A DNA stretch of 64,000 nt from Pomphorhynchus laevis (taxonomy: Eukaryota > Acanthocephala > Palaeacanthocephala > Echinorhynchida > Pomphorhynchidae), in assembly GCA_012934845.2 (NCBI GenBank), contig WNNJ02002966.1, forward strand, positions 124,001 through 188,000. The letters are read 5' to 3'. Of this stretch, positions 1 to 12,900 are shown piece by piece. Positions within the stretch are counted from its first letter, which is position 1. Every line of letters starts with the position of its first letter. Position numbers and translations under genes: made by a program. The notes beneath the pieces are model-generated. The model was not told where the DNA came from. It worked only from the letters and a program-made list of their open reading frames with translations, and searched no databases.

Positions 1-480
1 AAGATAATTGAGTTAACTGAGTATACTTATTTTATATAAATTTAAAAAACATATTTTTATCTTAGAATTTTACAATCCCGATTTTTATAAGATAAATGTT
101 TTATTAAATATTAAATATAAAGAATAATATTAAAATATTATAAAAATATAATATAAATAATATTAAAAATAACGATATATAAAATAAAACATTATTAGAA
201 TTTTTAAAAGTTCAACTTTTATGAATTATATATTGATTATTTATAGTTATGAAATGTATAGTTATGAATTATATAGTTATGATTATGGTTATATATCAGC
301 TATGAATTGATTATATAACTAAGTATACATATTTTATTATTTATAAATCAAAAATATAGATAAATAATAAATTATTATATAAGATTTTATAGAGTTTAAA
401 TTTATATAAAGTTAAAATTTAAATTTAAAATAAAATTCAATTTTTTAAATTGAATAATTATATAAGAATAAGGATTAGAG

Positions 481-579
481 GTCATCAGGACTAACTGCTA
501 TGTTATTAGTTGTCGGCCCTTATTACTCGACCCAACATAGCAGCGGGGCCAAATACATGCTAATGACGTATTTCCTCTG
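481..579 (-). ncRNA. PLE-Y structured block, copy 1
   Basis: Read on the minus strand it holds, in order, a hairpin (aaatacgt/atgtattt-type arms), GGCCC, CTGCTATG, a GTC followed by GAGTA, GGGCC, CATAGCAG, TAGTC and CTGATGA. GGCCC pairs with GGGCC, CTGCTATG with CATAGCAG, and GAGTA mostly with TAGTC, so the helices cross. The GAAA word of other copies is changed here. RNA function is inference; repeat membership is seen directly. Confidence 0.5.
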
Positions 580-891
580 ATAAAAATTTGATTATTTAGT
601 GTACTTTATAATAATACAAAGCATATTGTTTATTATCCATGCATACAATTTTTTGCTAATGATTATAAATTTATTTTAAATAAATAATTAAATAATAAAT
701 TATACATAAATAAATAATTAAAAAAATTAATGATTAAATGGTAAATAATAATTATAAATACATGTTATATAAGATTTTATATAATTTATATTCATAAAGT
801 AAAAATTTTAAATTGAAATTTAAAATAAAAGTCAATTTTTATGAATTGACTAATCCCTAGAACAGACGATGTATCATAATAAGGAATAGTG

Positions 892-993
892 GTCATCAGA
901 AGGAACTTCTATGCTATCAGGTTTCGCCACCTATTCCTCGACCCAGCATAGCAGCGAATCCAAATACATGCTAAGGACGTATTTCCTCTGATG
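892..993 (-). ncRNA. PLE-Y structured block, copy 2
   Basis: Same block as copy 1 on the minus strand. It keeps GTC before GAGGA, then CGAAACC, then CTGATGA. The GAGGA partner is TTCCTT (one G-U pair). The first helix is weakened by changes in the GGCCCC strand. Confidence 0.5.
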
Positions 994-1050
994 TAATTTA
1001 ATTATCTAGTATTTTATTCTAATACAAAGTATATTATTTATCATTCATCC

Positions 1051-2020
1051 ATAAAAACATTTATCATTAACATTTAACATTTAAATCTAATAAATTTTAT
1101 GCCTTAAAACTTTTCAATTAAAAGTTTAAATTTATTTTTTTAAATTTATTAAGTATTAAGTTTTGGAAATATCGCTGTTATTTTTTAAGTTCTAAAATGT
1201 AAACAGAACTTGATTTCTTCAAAAAGAGAAAATATTACAAACTGCAATTTTTTCTCATGTTATAACTGTAAACTGTGATATCAGTTTACTTTATTTTATA
1301 TTTTCTTAAATTCACTAGAAGTGACATAAATAACTTTACACTTAAATAAAGTTGACACAAGCTACACATTGTTTGCACGGGATGATAGCGAACAATTTAT
1401 AAATTAACCAGCCGTTTTAAATTGAATGGCTTGACCGACCAAACTCTAAAGGATGAATAGGTGGCTTAAGGTGGTATATTCCTAAACTCTATTTTGTACT
1501 CTTTTACTACAAGTTACTCAAATATACACTGCTTAATCCTGCATGTTCCCGATACTATTTATCAGTTTAATGATTTGAACTCGAATTCGAATAAGCCAAT
1601 TAAACATTTAAATTTTGCTAAAACTAATTTAAACCCAACCGACATTTATACATACAAGATTGCATACAAATCCCAAAATTCCAAAGAACAGCAAGTCATA
1701 ACCATTAAAACATTAGCATATTTATCAGACCACTGTACATCAAAGGTCACGTCCTTAAAGAAAACTTAATGTGTCATTTGTAAGTAAAATTATAAATAAA
1801 TTCAATTTGAAGTGATTTTGTAAATAAATTTGAATAGACGAAATTGCGACTATAAACTCTTGACATTTATGAATCAAATTAACGAATTAGATTAGTTAAT
1901 TGATGTTACATATTTTGTACCATAAATTAATTAAAAAATTGAAATATACGAAATATTAGAAAGGAACGTTATAACCAAAAAATTTTATGAAGCGATTTAT
2001 AGATAATAAAATGCAAGTTA
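1051..2020. other. AT-rich stretch without a supported gene
   Basis: Nothing in this stretch resembles a known gene. A 91-codon plus-strand open frame at 1494-1769 has no recognisable domain and AT-driven composition, so it is not called. The two ends merge into PLE-Y tails. Confidence 0.5.
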
Positions 2021-2113
2021 ACAGGTTGAACTGTTATATTATCGGGTTTAGGTAACTTTCCCGCAACCAACATAGCAGCGGGCTAAAATAAGGCTTATGA
2101 TAATTCTCTGATT
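2021..2113 (-). repeat. PLE-Y structured block, degraded copy 3
   Basis: A diverged minus-strand copy. The CATAGCAG-type word and the flanking 'tctctgat' and 'atttgattatctat' sequences are recognisable, but the helices are eroded. It lies ~230 bp downstream (minus strand) of the RT piece at 2357-2542, the position such a block has in other copies. Confidence 0.45.
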
Positions 2114-2339
2114 TAATTTGATTATCTATAGTAATTTTTTCTCTGATTTTGTTATTTACTTTTTGATAATATTTGACGATTTAAATATTCGTGAATTTTT
2201 TCAAGTTTTATTTTTATAATACTTTGTATTATAATACAAAGTATTAAACTATTTCCTATTCTTATAAATATTTCCTATTCACCGGTAACGATTTTCTGCT
2301 TAAGAGTTTAAATTTATTTTTAATAATATGTTGTTGATA

Positions 2340-2545
2340 TATATTACTATTTTCCGTTATATTTTATTTTTATAGTAACCTAGTTTAAAATATATATCTA
2401 TTAAATTATTTAAATGATTTTGAAGAAAACTAATATCGTTACAAATTGTTGCAATTCTAAAAATTTTATTATTTAATGTATTATATTTTATATTATATGG
2501 TGAGCATGAATGTTCCAGCGGACCCTGCAATTGAGTGGGCAAACG
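2340..2545 (-). mobile_element. PLE-Y RT, C-terminal scrap
   Basis: Minus-strand reading gives the end of the PLE-Y RT (thumb region: words like 'IATICNDISFLQNHLNNLID', then 'YFKLGYY'). The same protein end is seen at 2823-3164, 32427-32681 and 58589-59185. Only the last ~60 codons remain, so this is a 5'-truncated, inactive copy. Confidence 0.7.
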
Positions 2546-2679
2546 CGAAGAAATAGAAGAAACATGATTGCTTATGCAAAAATAATCAAGTTAAAATAAA
2601 AAATTGAAATTTAAAATAAAAGTCATTTTTATGAATTGACTAATAAATAACAGACGTTGTATTAGAATAAGGATTAGAG

Positions 2680-2782
2680 GTCATCAGGAGGAACTGCTAT
2701 GCTATCAGGTTTTGGCCCTTAACTCCTCTATTCAACATAGCAGAGTGACAAAATACGCGTTAAGGACGTATTTCCTCTGATG
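2680..2782 (-). ncRNA. PLE-Y structured block, copy 4
   Basis: Minus-strand block ~40 bp past the end of the RT piece at 2823. GAGGA pairs perfectly with TCCTC just before CTGATGA, and CTGCTATG pairs with CATAGCAG. GUA (not GUC) precedes GAGGA in this copy. Its place directly after an RT end ties the block to the 3' tail of the element. Confidence 0.5.
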
Positions 2783-2822
2783 AAATTTGATCATATAGTA
2801 TCTTATTCTAATACAAAGTATA

Positions 2823-3460
2823 TTATTTATTATCCATCCATAAAAAATTTCCGCTAATGATTTTAAATTTATTTTTAATATTATTGTGTTGATTTATATA
2901 TTTTACTATTTTCTGTTTGATGGTATTTTTATAGTAACCCAGTTTAAAATATGTATCTATTAAATTATTTAAATGATTTTGAAGAAAACCAATATCGTTA
3001 CAAATTGTTGGAATTCTTAAAATTGCATAATTTAATGTATTATATTTTATATTATATGGTATGCATGAATGCTCATGCAAAAATATGTTTCTTGTAAATT
3101 TAAATATGTCATCGTTACGATATAAATTAATAATAGTTTTAATTGATGTTAATTTAATGTTCATATCAAGATATATACTTTCTTTATCATTAATATTGGT
3201 TTTATTAAGAATGAGGCTACCTGAATAAATTTGTTCCCTTATTGAATAAAAGTTGCTAGAATTAAATACACATATATCATCAATATATCAAAACATATAT
3301 TTAATATATTTATATAATTAAGATTTATTTTTTTAAACAGTTATGAACAAATTCATATTCTATAAAGCTTAAAAATAAGTCAAATATAATTAGGATTATA
3401 ATACCACCCATTGGAACACCTTTTACTTTTCGATTTATAATTCAAATTCATTTGAATTAA
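2823..3460 (-). mobile_element. PLE-Y RT, 3' half, broken
   Basis: The minus strand encodes the C-terminal half of an RT related to Penelope-like elements: the palm region ending in a YIDD-type catalytic box, 'LILNKTNINDKE', 'YLDMNIKLT', the basic 'LYRNDDIFKFTRNIFLHEH' segment and the thumb 'ICNDIGFLQNHLNNLIDTYF'. It matches the copy at 58589-59185 closely. The reading is broken and 5'-truncated. Family placement rests on the DFxxLYT and YIDD type of RT seen in the longer copy at 59.7-60.4 kb. A GIY-YIG domain is not visible in this family. Confidence 0.7.
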
Positions 3461-3790
3461 TTCGCAAGTCATTATTTACAAATATATTATAATATTATAT
3501 TTCATTATTCTCTCTCAATTATTGACTTAGAAGAGTTTGAGATAAAATGCGTTTTAATTTTCACTGAGTGTTCAGCATAAATATCAGCATTCACAAAAGA
3601 CTGCCAACATGCAAAAATCTGACGGTAATCATTGATTTAAAGAAAATGCAAACTAAAAACAGGTCGAACAATAAGTTAAAATAAATCTTTTTCTTTAATA
3701 ACAATGGAAGGTTTGCATGTTACAACGCCCGCAATAACTGAATCAAATCATATAAATCTGTTTCTACAATTTGAGTATATCGATTTTCAA
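3461..3790. other. Short unresolved stretch 3' of the WD40 exons
   Basis: This should hold the last exon of the WDR60-like gene if the gene ends inside the window, but no WD40-like continuation with matching phase was found. A minus-strand open stretch at about 3490-3640 is unrecognised. The true last exon may lie left of the window, beyond the PLE-Y insertions. Confidence 0.35.
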
Positions 3791-3795
3791 CTTAC

Positions 3796-3924
3796 CAGGG
3801 AACGGTCCAAATTGTAAACCGGCGTCGTATAATCCTTATACCATATGAATATTTCACCGTCAATGGATAGTGACAGGAACACGTTAGGATTAAAAGGGTT
3901 AAAATCGATTTTCTTAACAGGAGC
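3796..3924 (-). CDS. WD40 exon with SIDGEIFIW
   Basis: A 129-bp exon, 43 codons, phase 0 at both ends. Minus strand: acceptor 'ttgtag' before GCT and donor 'gtaagt' after CTG. It encodes a WD repeat: 'KKIDFNPFNPNVFLS', then 'SIDGEIFIW', then 'PVYNLDRSL'. Dynein intermediate chains carry this form (xxFNPF..P.VFLS...DG.I.IW) in their late repeats. Confidence 0.8.
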
Positions 3925-6900
3925 CTACAATTGAATACAATGTTTATCACTAATGCAAATTCTAGCAGCTACTCACAACGTGGCCCTTCCATTTTCGATC
4001 AGTAACAACCGATTTATTAGAAGAACAAGATGCAATCAATCCACTGGGTTTACGAATTAAAATTCTAAACGTCATTCAATAATAAATTAATGGATTCCAA
4101 GTTATTAACTCGTCAATAAATTTACGGCGATCCATTTTAAAATATTAAAATATTCTTAAACAATTACATAACAATTATTCATTACTTTAAAAAACTTTAT
4201 GATGACAACGATCCACGACGACAAAGAATATTGGATGTTATCAAATGTAAAACAATTCAAAGTATAATTATTATACTAAAGATAATTATATTCAGAGTTG
4301 TGATTAAACTTTTAATAAAGAAATAAAAGATAAGTCGCTTTACTACTTTAATATATTCATTTGCGTTTTATTTAGTAAAACGTTTTACTAAATTTAGTAA
4401 AACGTTTTACTAAATTTAGTAAACAAACGTTTTACTAAACGTTTTTTTATTTAGTAGGTCGGAATTTCAACAATGAAATCTAACCAGATAATCGAGTTTC
4501 AATAACCAAACTGTACAAAGTGTACATTGTATATTTATACAAATAAATTAATTAAAGATAGAAAAATCTCATAATTTAAGATATTAATTATCTTGCAAAT
4601 TATCTTAGCACGATATTATATTTAAGATAGTAATTATCTTGGCACGATAGTAATTATCGTGCAAATTAAAATGCAATATATTTCCATAATTTAAAAATAG
4701 ATTTCTTACATTGTAATAAAAATATGACAATTCAAATTTGTAAATAAAATATTATATTAAGAAACCAAAAGTGCCTACAATATCGCATAATCATTAGCCT
4801 TTTACTAAAGATTTCGTTGGAGGCATTTACTATGGAGAATAATAATGTTTTCTTCCTAACTGCGAATAAAAATCTAAAATCCTTTTTTATGCCGTGTGAA
4901 TTTTAAATATCTAAATTTTTATTTATAGATTATGTAATCTAAGATTATAACTAAGATTATAAAAACTGAGTATAACGAACTGAGTTATATACCGTACTCA
5001 TAACGTTCTATTTCTTCTACAAAATTGTATCAACCACCCTAAGATCGGCTTCCTCATCAGAACCGCTCCGTGCGTTCGCAGCAAAAGTCTTTGACCTTCG
5101 ATGATGTTGTGAGACAACTGCTAACTGAAATATTGAACATACATCTTTCTGACTACGCGTGGTGACAAATGACTTTTCCAGTCTGTTTCGGCGGTCTCTG
5201 CATTCGACAATATTTCGAGACTTTTATTCGCTCTTTTGTCGATTCAATTTACGGCGTACACGACTTGGTTAGACTGATGTTTCCTCATGTGCTTAGCCAC
5301 AAAGCCGGGTTACACGATCCTGACTGCGATGATGTTACCACACGTTTGAGTGTTAAATTCAGCTTAGACGTTCCATTAGACTAAAAACATCAGAAACAAT
5401 GGATGGATAAGCTATATGCGATGCACTACGAATGCTTACTGTATAGATACGGAACTCCGAAGACACGCGTGCGGCTGCTGACCGTTGCCTCAAAATGGTA
5501 AAACGCATTCCTTGAAGTTGTACCTTTCACAACGATGGGTACAAGTCTCGACGATCAATCGCTATAGCTTGCTGTCGCACTGATGCTGGGATACACTATA
5601 ATCAGTCTTTCAAATGCGCGCCGATCAAATAATTAAGCAAGACAGCTCGCATGCACTGCAATGTCGCAGATCAAATGCTCGCCACTTACACAACTAACAG
5701 TTAATCAGATTCTGAGGATGACTCGTCAAGGTTAGAACCTACCGGTATTCTGCTAGATGTCGGAAAAAACCAGATGGCGCTACATTGTTGTCACGGAAAG
5801 GCAGCCGAAATCTGGTAAGGGACTTCACATGCTCGAACACCCTTGCTGCTAGCCATTTAGCCCATGCTGTATCTTCCGTTAGCTCTGTAGCATGCCACGC
5901 GGAAAGCGGAAAGAACCTCAAGTACAGGGACATGAATGCTAACATATTCCATTTGGTTCTTGTCGCCGTCGAGACCCTGGGCGATGTCGGCCGAAGCTCA
6001 CAGTCGTCCTCACTGCTATCGGGAAACGAATGTCGCGGATAACGGGAAACAAGCACGCTTTAAGCTGGCTGATGCAACGGATTAGCGCGGCAGTGCAGCG
6101 CGGAAACGCCGCCTGCTTTTTAGAAGCCGCTGAAGACTACGAATTGAATTCATTTTACGGATGTTAAATTTTCATATTTATTTAATATTTAGAAATAATT
6201 ATATAATATAATTATATGCAGAATATAATATAAAATATAAAATATCCGCATAAAATATTTTTTGAAAATTTAAAAATTTTATAGCCGCAAAAAATAATGA
6301 TTCTTGTATTACAAGCTTCTATCAAATGCTGCAAAATTAAAGCCGCAAAAAATTGGTGCTTCGACGGGATCGTGCTCTCGCGAATACCGAGATATACGCA
6401 TTCGTGTCGGAAAAGATGTTCTTAGTAAAATATCATTTATTGTCTTACCAATGGCCCCTAAACAAAAATGCGTTGCTAAAAAGGAATGCTGTATTTTTAA
6501 ATATTGAAATTATTTCCAATAATTTCAATTTATTATTCTTTATCTATTCATAAGAACGAAAAATCACAAGTCGCATGAATTCCTATCACAGACAGAAAAA
6601 TTCCAACTTTTATGATGTAGCTTTGAGCGATTTGTGATTCTTCCATGGCCCGGAATATAAATAAAATATGCCACACTCATAATATACCTTATTTATAAAA
6701 ATTTAATACTATTAAACCAAATTAAATATTAAGAATTTACTTAAAAAATATTTATTATAGAATATAAGAATATTATTTTAAATAATTTTATTTGAACTAA
6801 ACAGCAACGCTCTTATTCACCAAACAGTACGTTTCAAAATTAAATTATTTAGATTAGAATTACCTCCTGCTGAACTTATCTGTTTAATGTTGGATAATAT

Positions 6901-9900
6901 ACTTACCTGGTAGGAAAAGGTGCAATCTCCAATTTGGGAATTTACTTATTTTTTAAATTAATTACTATTATCAAACTAGTCATCTATATTTTGTTTCCTA
7001 ATTTTAAGTTAATTTAATTGTGCAGTCATTATTGCAAATGAAAGTTTTGATGATACCGCACGCTGATTTGATCATATCTATAAGCCAGCAAGAGTATGGT
7101 ACATTTCAGTATTGGTGGACCTCATCAGATACTGATCCAATACTTACGTTTCACATTAAGATCCTTTTAATGTTGGCTGAAAATCATTCGATTAGTCTGT
7201 TTTTTTGACAATTAGATTTAATTAAAGACTCGTCTTACATTTTGCAAATTTTGAGTTAATTTTATTGATAGTAAAGTACAAAATCTGTATTTGAATAAAG
7301 AAAAGTGTCATCCCGACTTATATAGTCGGGATAGCATTTGTATAATCGTTTATGGCAATGTAGCTGTAAGCTCACATGACAAGCGGATCTTAAAAATACA
7401 CATTATATTGAAAACTTAAGATGTTCCAAGAGGAATCACTGAAATTGAAAGTATCAAATTGAAGTTTTGATGACTATTTTCATTCTGCAGGTTGCTTCAA
7501 TCCTTTATTTTTAAGCCAGTAGCAGTACAACACAATTCAGTATATGTATTAACTCATCAGCTACTGATCCATTCAATACTTGCGTTTCACGGTTTCAGAC
7601 TGATTTGAAATATAAAATTGATTTTTGCATACTTGATTTTGATATAGTGAAATCATTATTTAAAAATATTATTTACAAATAATTATCTTAAATTATCAAT
7701 ATATACTACAGAGACCAAAATGTTTTGAGTATTACAACGAAACAAATTAGTGATTGTCTGTATAAATAAAAGATAAAAATAAATAAGGTCTTCCAAAAGT
7801 ATAGTATATATAAGTTGAAATATAATATATTATTTATTCATTATGCGTATTTATGCAAGCATGTATTTATTCATGAATTAATATCATAATATTATTTATT
7901 ATTTATCATGATATTTAATAATTCGACGATTATTTATGATCATATATTAAAATTTAATAAAATTATCAACTATGATAAAGTGATATTTTACAAAATATTA
8001 TAAAGAAAATACATTATTTTTTTAAATATTTTGAAGAAATTTGAAAGTTTATATATGATGCAAAATTTCAAAAGTACTATTTTTATGCAAATCGTACCTC
8101 GCTGCTTCCAGGATGTAAACTTTTCGTCAAAAAGCCATTCTTCCAAGCTTCCGTCATTCCGACATATAAGTAAAAGTTGATCATTTGTGTAAATATCTAC
8201 GGGAATGAATTCAATCTGGCACACCGGCCATATATAATCAGTGTCATATATATCTGCTCTAAAACGTACTTTATTAAGAATCTTGATTAACTAAAGACGA
8301 TTGACTTATTGACTTACGATAAGGTACTTAATTGAACAATTGATCTAATATTGGAAATTGAAAGAATCTGAACTTCTCCGCTTTCATATCCGACCTTTAA
8401 AATAATATTTAAATTCAAGATTAAAGCAGCAATTGATATTATATAAATATACAATTGATACCATACAATTATATAGTAACTTGCTTGCAATACATTAAAA
8501 ATAACATTGAGATAGCAGACAAAGAGAAATAAAACTCGAGACACACCGTGAAATACACAAATTGCAATAAGGGCATTCCAAGAGCAATTTCATTAGTTTT
8601 AAAATTCACAAGGAATATAAAGATATCCGAACCTCAATACAAAAGCATGATAAATAAAGGTCAATGTGTCCTTCTTATATCCCACTTATCAGAAACAAAC
8701 TATTTAAAACATCAACATTGAATGTTTAACGGTCAAATAATCATTTACGCTACGCTTTGGGACAGAGAATATTGACATCAGATGCAGAAGAACGAAAGCG
8801 GTAAAAATATGCGTGTCTGAATTATGTGTACACTAAGTTCGTAGCCGTCGCCATCCAGTCTTTGAACAGCATCGGCATGGAGACAACCGTCTTTTGGACC
8901 TAGGTCAGAAAGCGAGTAAACATTATTTGCATTGACCCTCGAGCAAAGACCTTGTTACTTCAACGCATGAGCGCGGCAATTCAGAGCAGAAACGCGGCAT
9001 TATCCGAGAAACCCTCTCCGGTAACATTCCGTTCCACCTGGATGAGTCGCATAAAAATATCGTTCACTTGCCTGACTATATTTGTTAATTTCTAATGTTT
9101 TAAAATATTTAATATTATTTAAAACAGATCTAAGTAATCGAAATTATCATGCAGCGATAAAGTAATAGAAATTAGATTAACACTGATTTTATAAAATTAA
9201 TTTTAAATCAGTACATTATAAAATAACTAATTCCTTTTATTTTGTTTAGAGGCAGCGGAAATTTTAGAAGCAAATGCATTGCAATCTATCCAATTGTAAT
9301 TTTGCTATTTAATCAATTAAATGCTAATATCAAATTATATTTATTAAATTATTTTAACCGATTAAATACTTCCTAATTATTTATTAATTTTATATAAAGA
9401 CAATTTTAAGAAAAATAAAAGCTTATTTTGCTTAACTATAGTATATTGTTATTTAATTTAAATGTTTTATATCCAAGGTAGATATTATTTATTCGTTAGA
9501 AATTGTTTAATACAAAATTTAATATATACCAAAATTTAATAAATACAAAATTAATTTGATTTATGAAAATTTGAAATTTCAATAAACATTATTAAATCAA
9601 ATGAACACATGATATAGTCAATAGCAACCATTTCTTGTATAGTTGTCTACTTTACAATTGATTCTTGCTTTATCTTAATCTTGATATATCTTTAAATAAA
9701 TAGATTAAAAATTTTTTGCAATTATTTTGACATGATGTAGTAAAATAAACATTTTTATTATTAAAGTGGATATTAATATAAATTCTAGAAACATTTTAAA
9801 TATGAAATCTTTTAAACTATAAACAAATTTTAATGAAACCAAAAAATAATTTAATATTAATTAAATTATTAAATAATAATTTAAATGATACAAATTTTAC

Positions 9901-12900
9901 GAGTTTATTAATTTTGTCATTTATTAAATAAATAATTTTATTTATTAAATTCCAAAATAGTAACATATTTTGTGGTTTTATATGATATAATGTGACATTA
10001 TATGATATCAAAACGAGACAAATTTTTGTGACATTTGTCCTATTTACGAAGCAGCTCATTTAGTCCCATGTAGCTGATAACTTTTCAGCTTAAATCAGCA
10101 ACACATGTACGATTTGTCAGAATTACTGGGCTTCAGTACAGTAAGATGTCGAACCTTCTTATAGTAAAGGCGCTGTCATGAACAAGAATATGCTTTAATA
10201 TTTATCAGATGTAAATATTGAAGAAACTTCATCCATAATTCTTGTCAAATAGTTAATAAAATGTTATAAAATTCTAGTATTAACTTACAGCGACAATGTT
10301 AGAATTTAAGGGATGAAATACAATACAGGTTGGTAAAATGTTCGTTGAGAGAGTTGCAGAAGGTTGCTTAAGCGATAATTGTTAAAAAATAATAACTTAA
10401 TTAAAGGCATACCGAAAGATTGTTCATACTCCAAACACATAAAGCGTACTTTTCTGTTCGATCTCTATTAACAAAAATTGATTCAGTTGGATCTGTTTGG
10501 ATGCTTTGAACTTAAATTCAATTATTAAGACTTTTAATAAGACGGAATTATTAAATCATCAATCAGAAATACCAATTTTAAAACATAGTTGTCTACTGAG
10601 GTTGTTAGGGCCTCACCATAGAAAATATCAAAATACATGTAGCTTACTAATATGGCTTACATTATTAACTGAATTTAATATTTTTACTGTAACTGACCTA
10701 ATTTACCATATTACGGAATAGTGCAACTAATACATCATTATATTTTAGGACACACTTTTGTAACTACATAGTTTTACTGGAACAAAGAATAAAATAGTAT
10801 GCTTTATTTGAAAAAAAAATCAATATTTCAAGTGCTTCGCAATCATCAGGATTAAAATAATATATTCACAAAATTTCAATTTTTTAACATTTATGCAAAA
10901 GTACAATCATTGATGTGTCCCGCATTTCTACTTAAAAAGAAAAAGGAAATACCGAAAAACAAAACATAAATTGAACAACAAGAACAACAAAAGACAAAAA
11001 AAAAGAGAAAAATAAGAAGTAAAATCATAAAATAAAATCAATACAAAATCATAAAAAAGTTATAAAAACATACGAATTGAAAATTTAAAATAATGTTAAT
11101 AGTAGAGTAATTAATTATAATTTAATCTAAACCAAAACAAATACTAAGAACAATAAGAAAACATACGAATTGAAAAATAAAATAATGTAATATTAGCATA
11201 ATTCATTATAATTTGATTTAAGGTTGAAATCAGCTTTTGTAACTGATAATTTGTATTAGATATAGAATAATAATTTCACAGGTAAACATAAAATATTAAA
11301 AATGATTTTTATAAAAAAGAAAATGAATTTTTCGTAAAACAGTAATACGAATTTTTTATAAAACTTACTGTCTTTATCCTGATATAATATTTTCATTAAA
11401 TTGGCAACGCTTTTTTGAAAATGTTTGCTTTCATCAGCATCTAAGCTTGCTTGACATATCTGCTCATATATCACCAAGATGATGTCCTAAGAATTTAAAT
11501 ATTAATACACAAGATTTTAAAATTAATATCTTAATTTAAAATTTAATGGTTAATAAATTAAAAGTTTAATTTTTTAGCAAATAAAAAAAAACAAATTTAT
11601 TTTTTATATTTCACTAACTGCTACTAATACATCACCAGAAATAAAACGGTTTGTTTTTAAAATTTTTCTCCGAAATTCCAAATATAAAAAATCATTTAAA
11701 TTAATCTACAATTAATCCATATAAATTAATCCTTGAAAGAAATGCTGAGTTATAACAATAACTATATAATATATAATATATATATTAAATTATATATAAT
11801 ATATAATATATAATATATATTATAACACATATAATATAATAATAACTATAGCTTATAGTTTTATCATGTTTTGTTTTCCGATATAACTTCATATGTGCAA
11901 TGTAAAATGCCAGTTTTCAAATTTCAAGATAGACAATGTTGAATATCAGCAAAAGAAAACAATTTTTTTATTCGAAAATTTTTAAAGTTTTCGGATATTG
12001 TACACCCTCCAAAGAAATAAATCCTTAATTTTATTAAATCAAAAACTTTCCTTACGTCATCACTATAAACATTGTCTCGTCAAAACTACTTAGTTAAATA
12101 AAATTTTAATTTTAGTTCTGCATTTTTTCAATAGGATTCTAAATTTTGTGTATAAACACCCGGTTCTAGGATCTACAAAGTGCAACTTATGTTTACTGTG
12201 TCATGCTCATATGCTGTGATATTAAGCCCACTCGTCGCCATGTATTATATGCATGAGTGCAACAACCCATTATATAATAAGCAATAGGTTCTTCTAGTTC
12301 TGTTGACGTCAATCTTTATATATCGTCTAAAGAGAAAATATAATGTATTAATAGTCACAAAAATCCATTTCTCCACTCCAGATGCACGTACTTTATTAAT
12401 TTTTGATTGTGACAGAAGCTTTATCTATTTTGGAAATTATGCCTTCTCCACCTAACATCATTGGATTATTTATTATTATTTCATGAGATAATAGTGTCTT
12501 CATGTCTTCAAAAATCTACTAACAGTCATTATAAATTTATCCAAATGTAATTTTTATAAAAAAATAAACTTATATTATCTAACTCTGGGAGTAGATAATG
12601 TACACGATCCAAATTTTCTTCGTGTAATCTACTTCGCTAAATTTCAATACAGTCTAGATTAAATATATTTAATAATGCATAATCAATTTATATTTTAAAT
12701 ATTTGAGCATTTTTCAGTCTGGCAAACTATAGAATAACAAGACAAATATTTAGAAGTTTTTATTTTATAAACATTATTGTTGTTTTTAATAATTTTGAAA
12801 ATGATTACAAATTATGTAATATTTTCTTATGGAAATAAAACATAAATTAAATTAAAACATAAAATTATTTTTCGAGAACGAGCATATTAGTGGAAAAATT

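Larger units (their letters stand above)
1..1050 (-). repeat. Two RT-less tails of the PLE-Y family
   Basis: Two successive copies of the tail otherwise found downstream of the PLE-Y RT pieces, both reading on the minus strand. Each holds the ~100-bp structured block (481-579 and 892-993), then an AT-rich stretch that in other copies ends in a 'tacgtagactcagttagctg'-like word. A diverged form of that word lies at about 13-30. The blocks are ~410 bp apart and no RT remains between them, so these are either solo tails or a non-autonomous derivative. Borders are approximate. Confidence 0.6.

Noticed and set aside
1494-1769. 91-codon plus-strand ORF
   Set aside because: No domain, no splice or promoter context, composition follows the AT-rich background; it lies between transposon tails.
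5785-6056. Separate small genes on both strands in the GC-rich island
   Set aside because: The plus-strand frame matches a retroelement endonuclease region; the minus-strand frame is its shadow.
6304-6553. Two overlapping 66-67-codon ORFs
   Set aside because: Same DNA in two frames, no domain, within an intron of the host gene.
6864-6907. A 27-nt intron inside the tentative exon 6864-6944
   Set aside because: Too short for spliceosomal removal, and the reading stays open through it.
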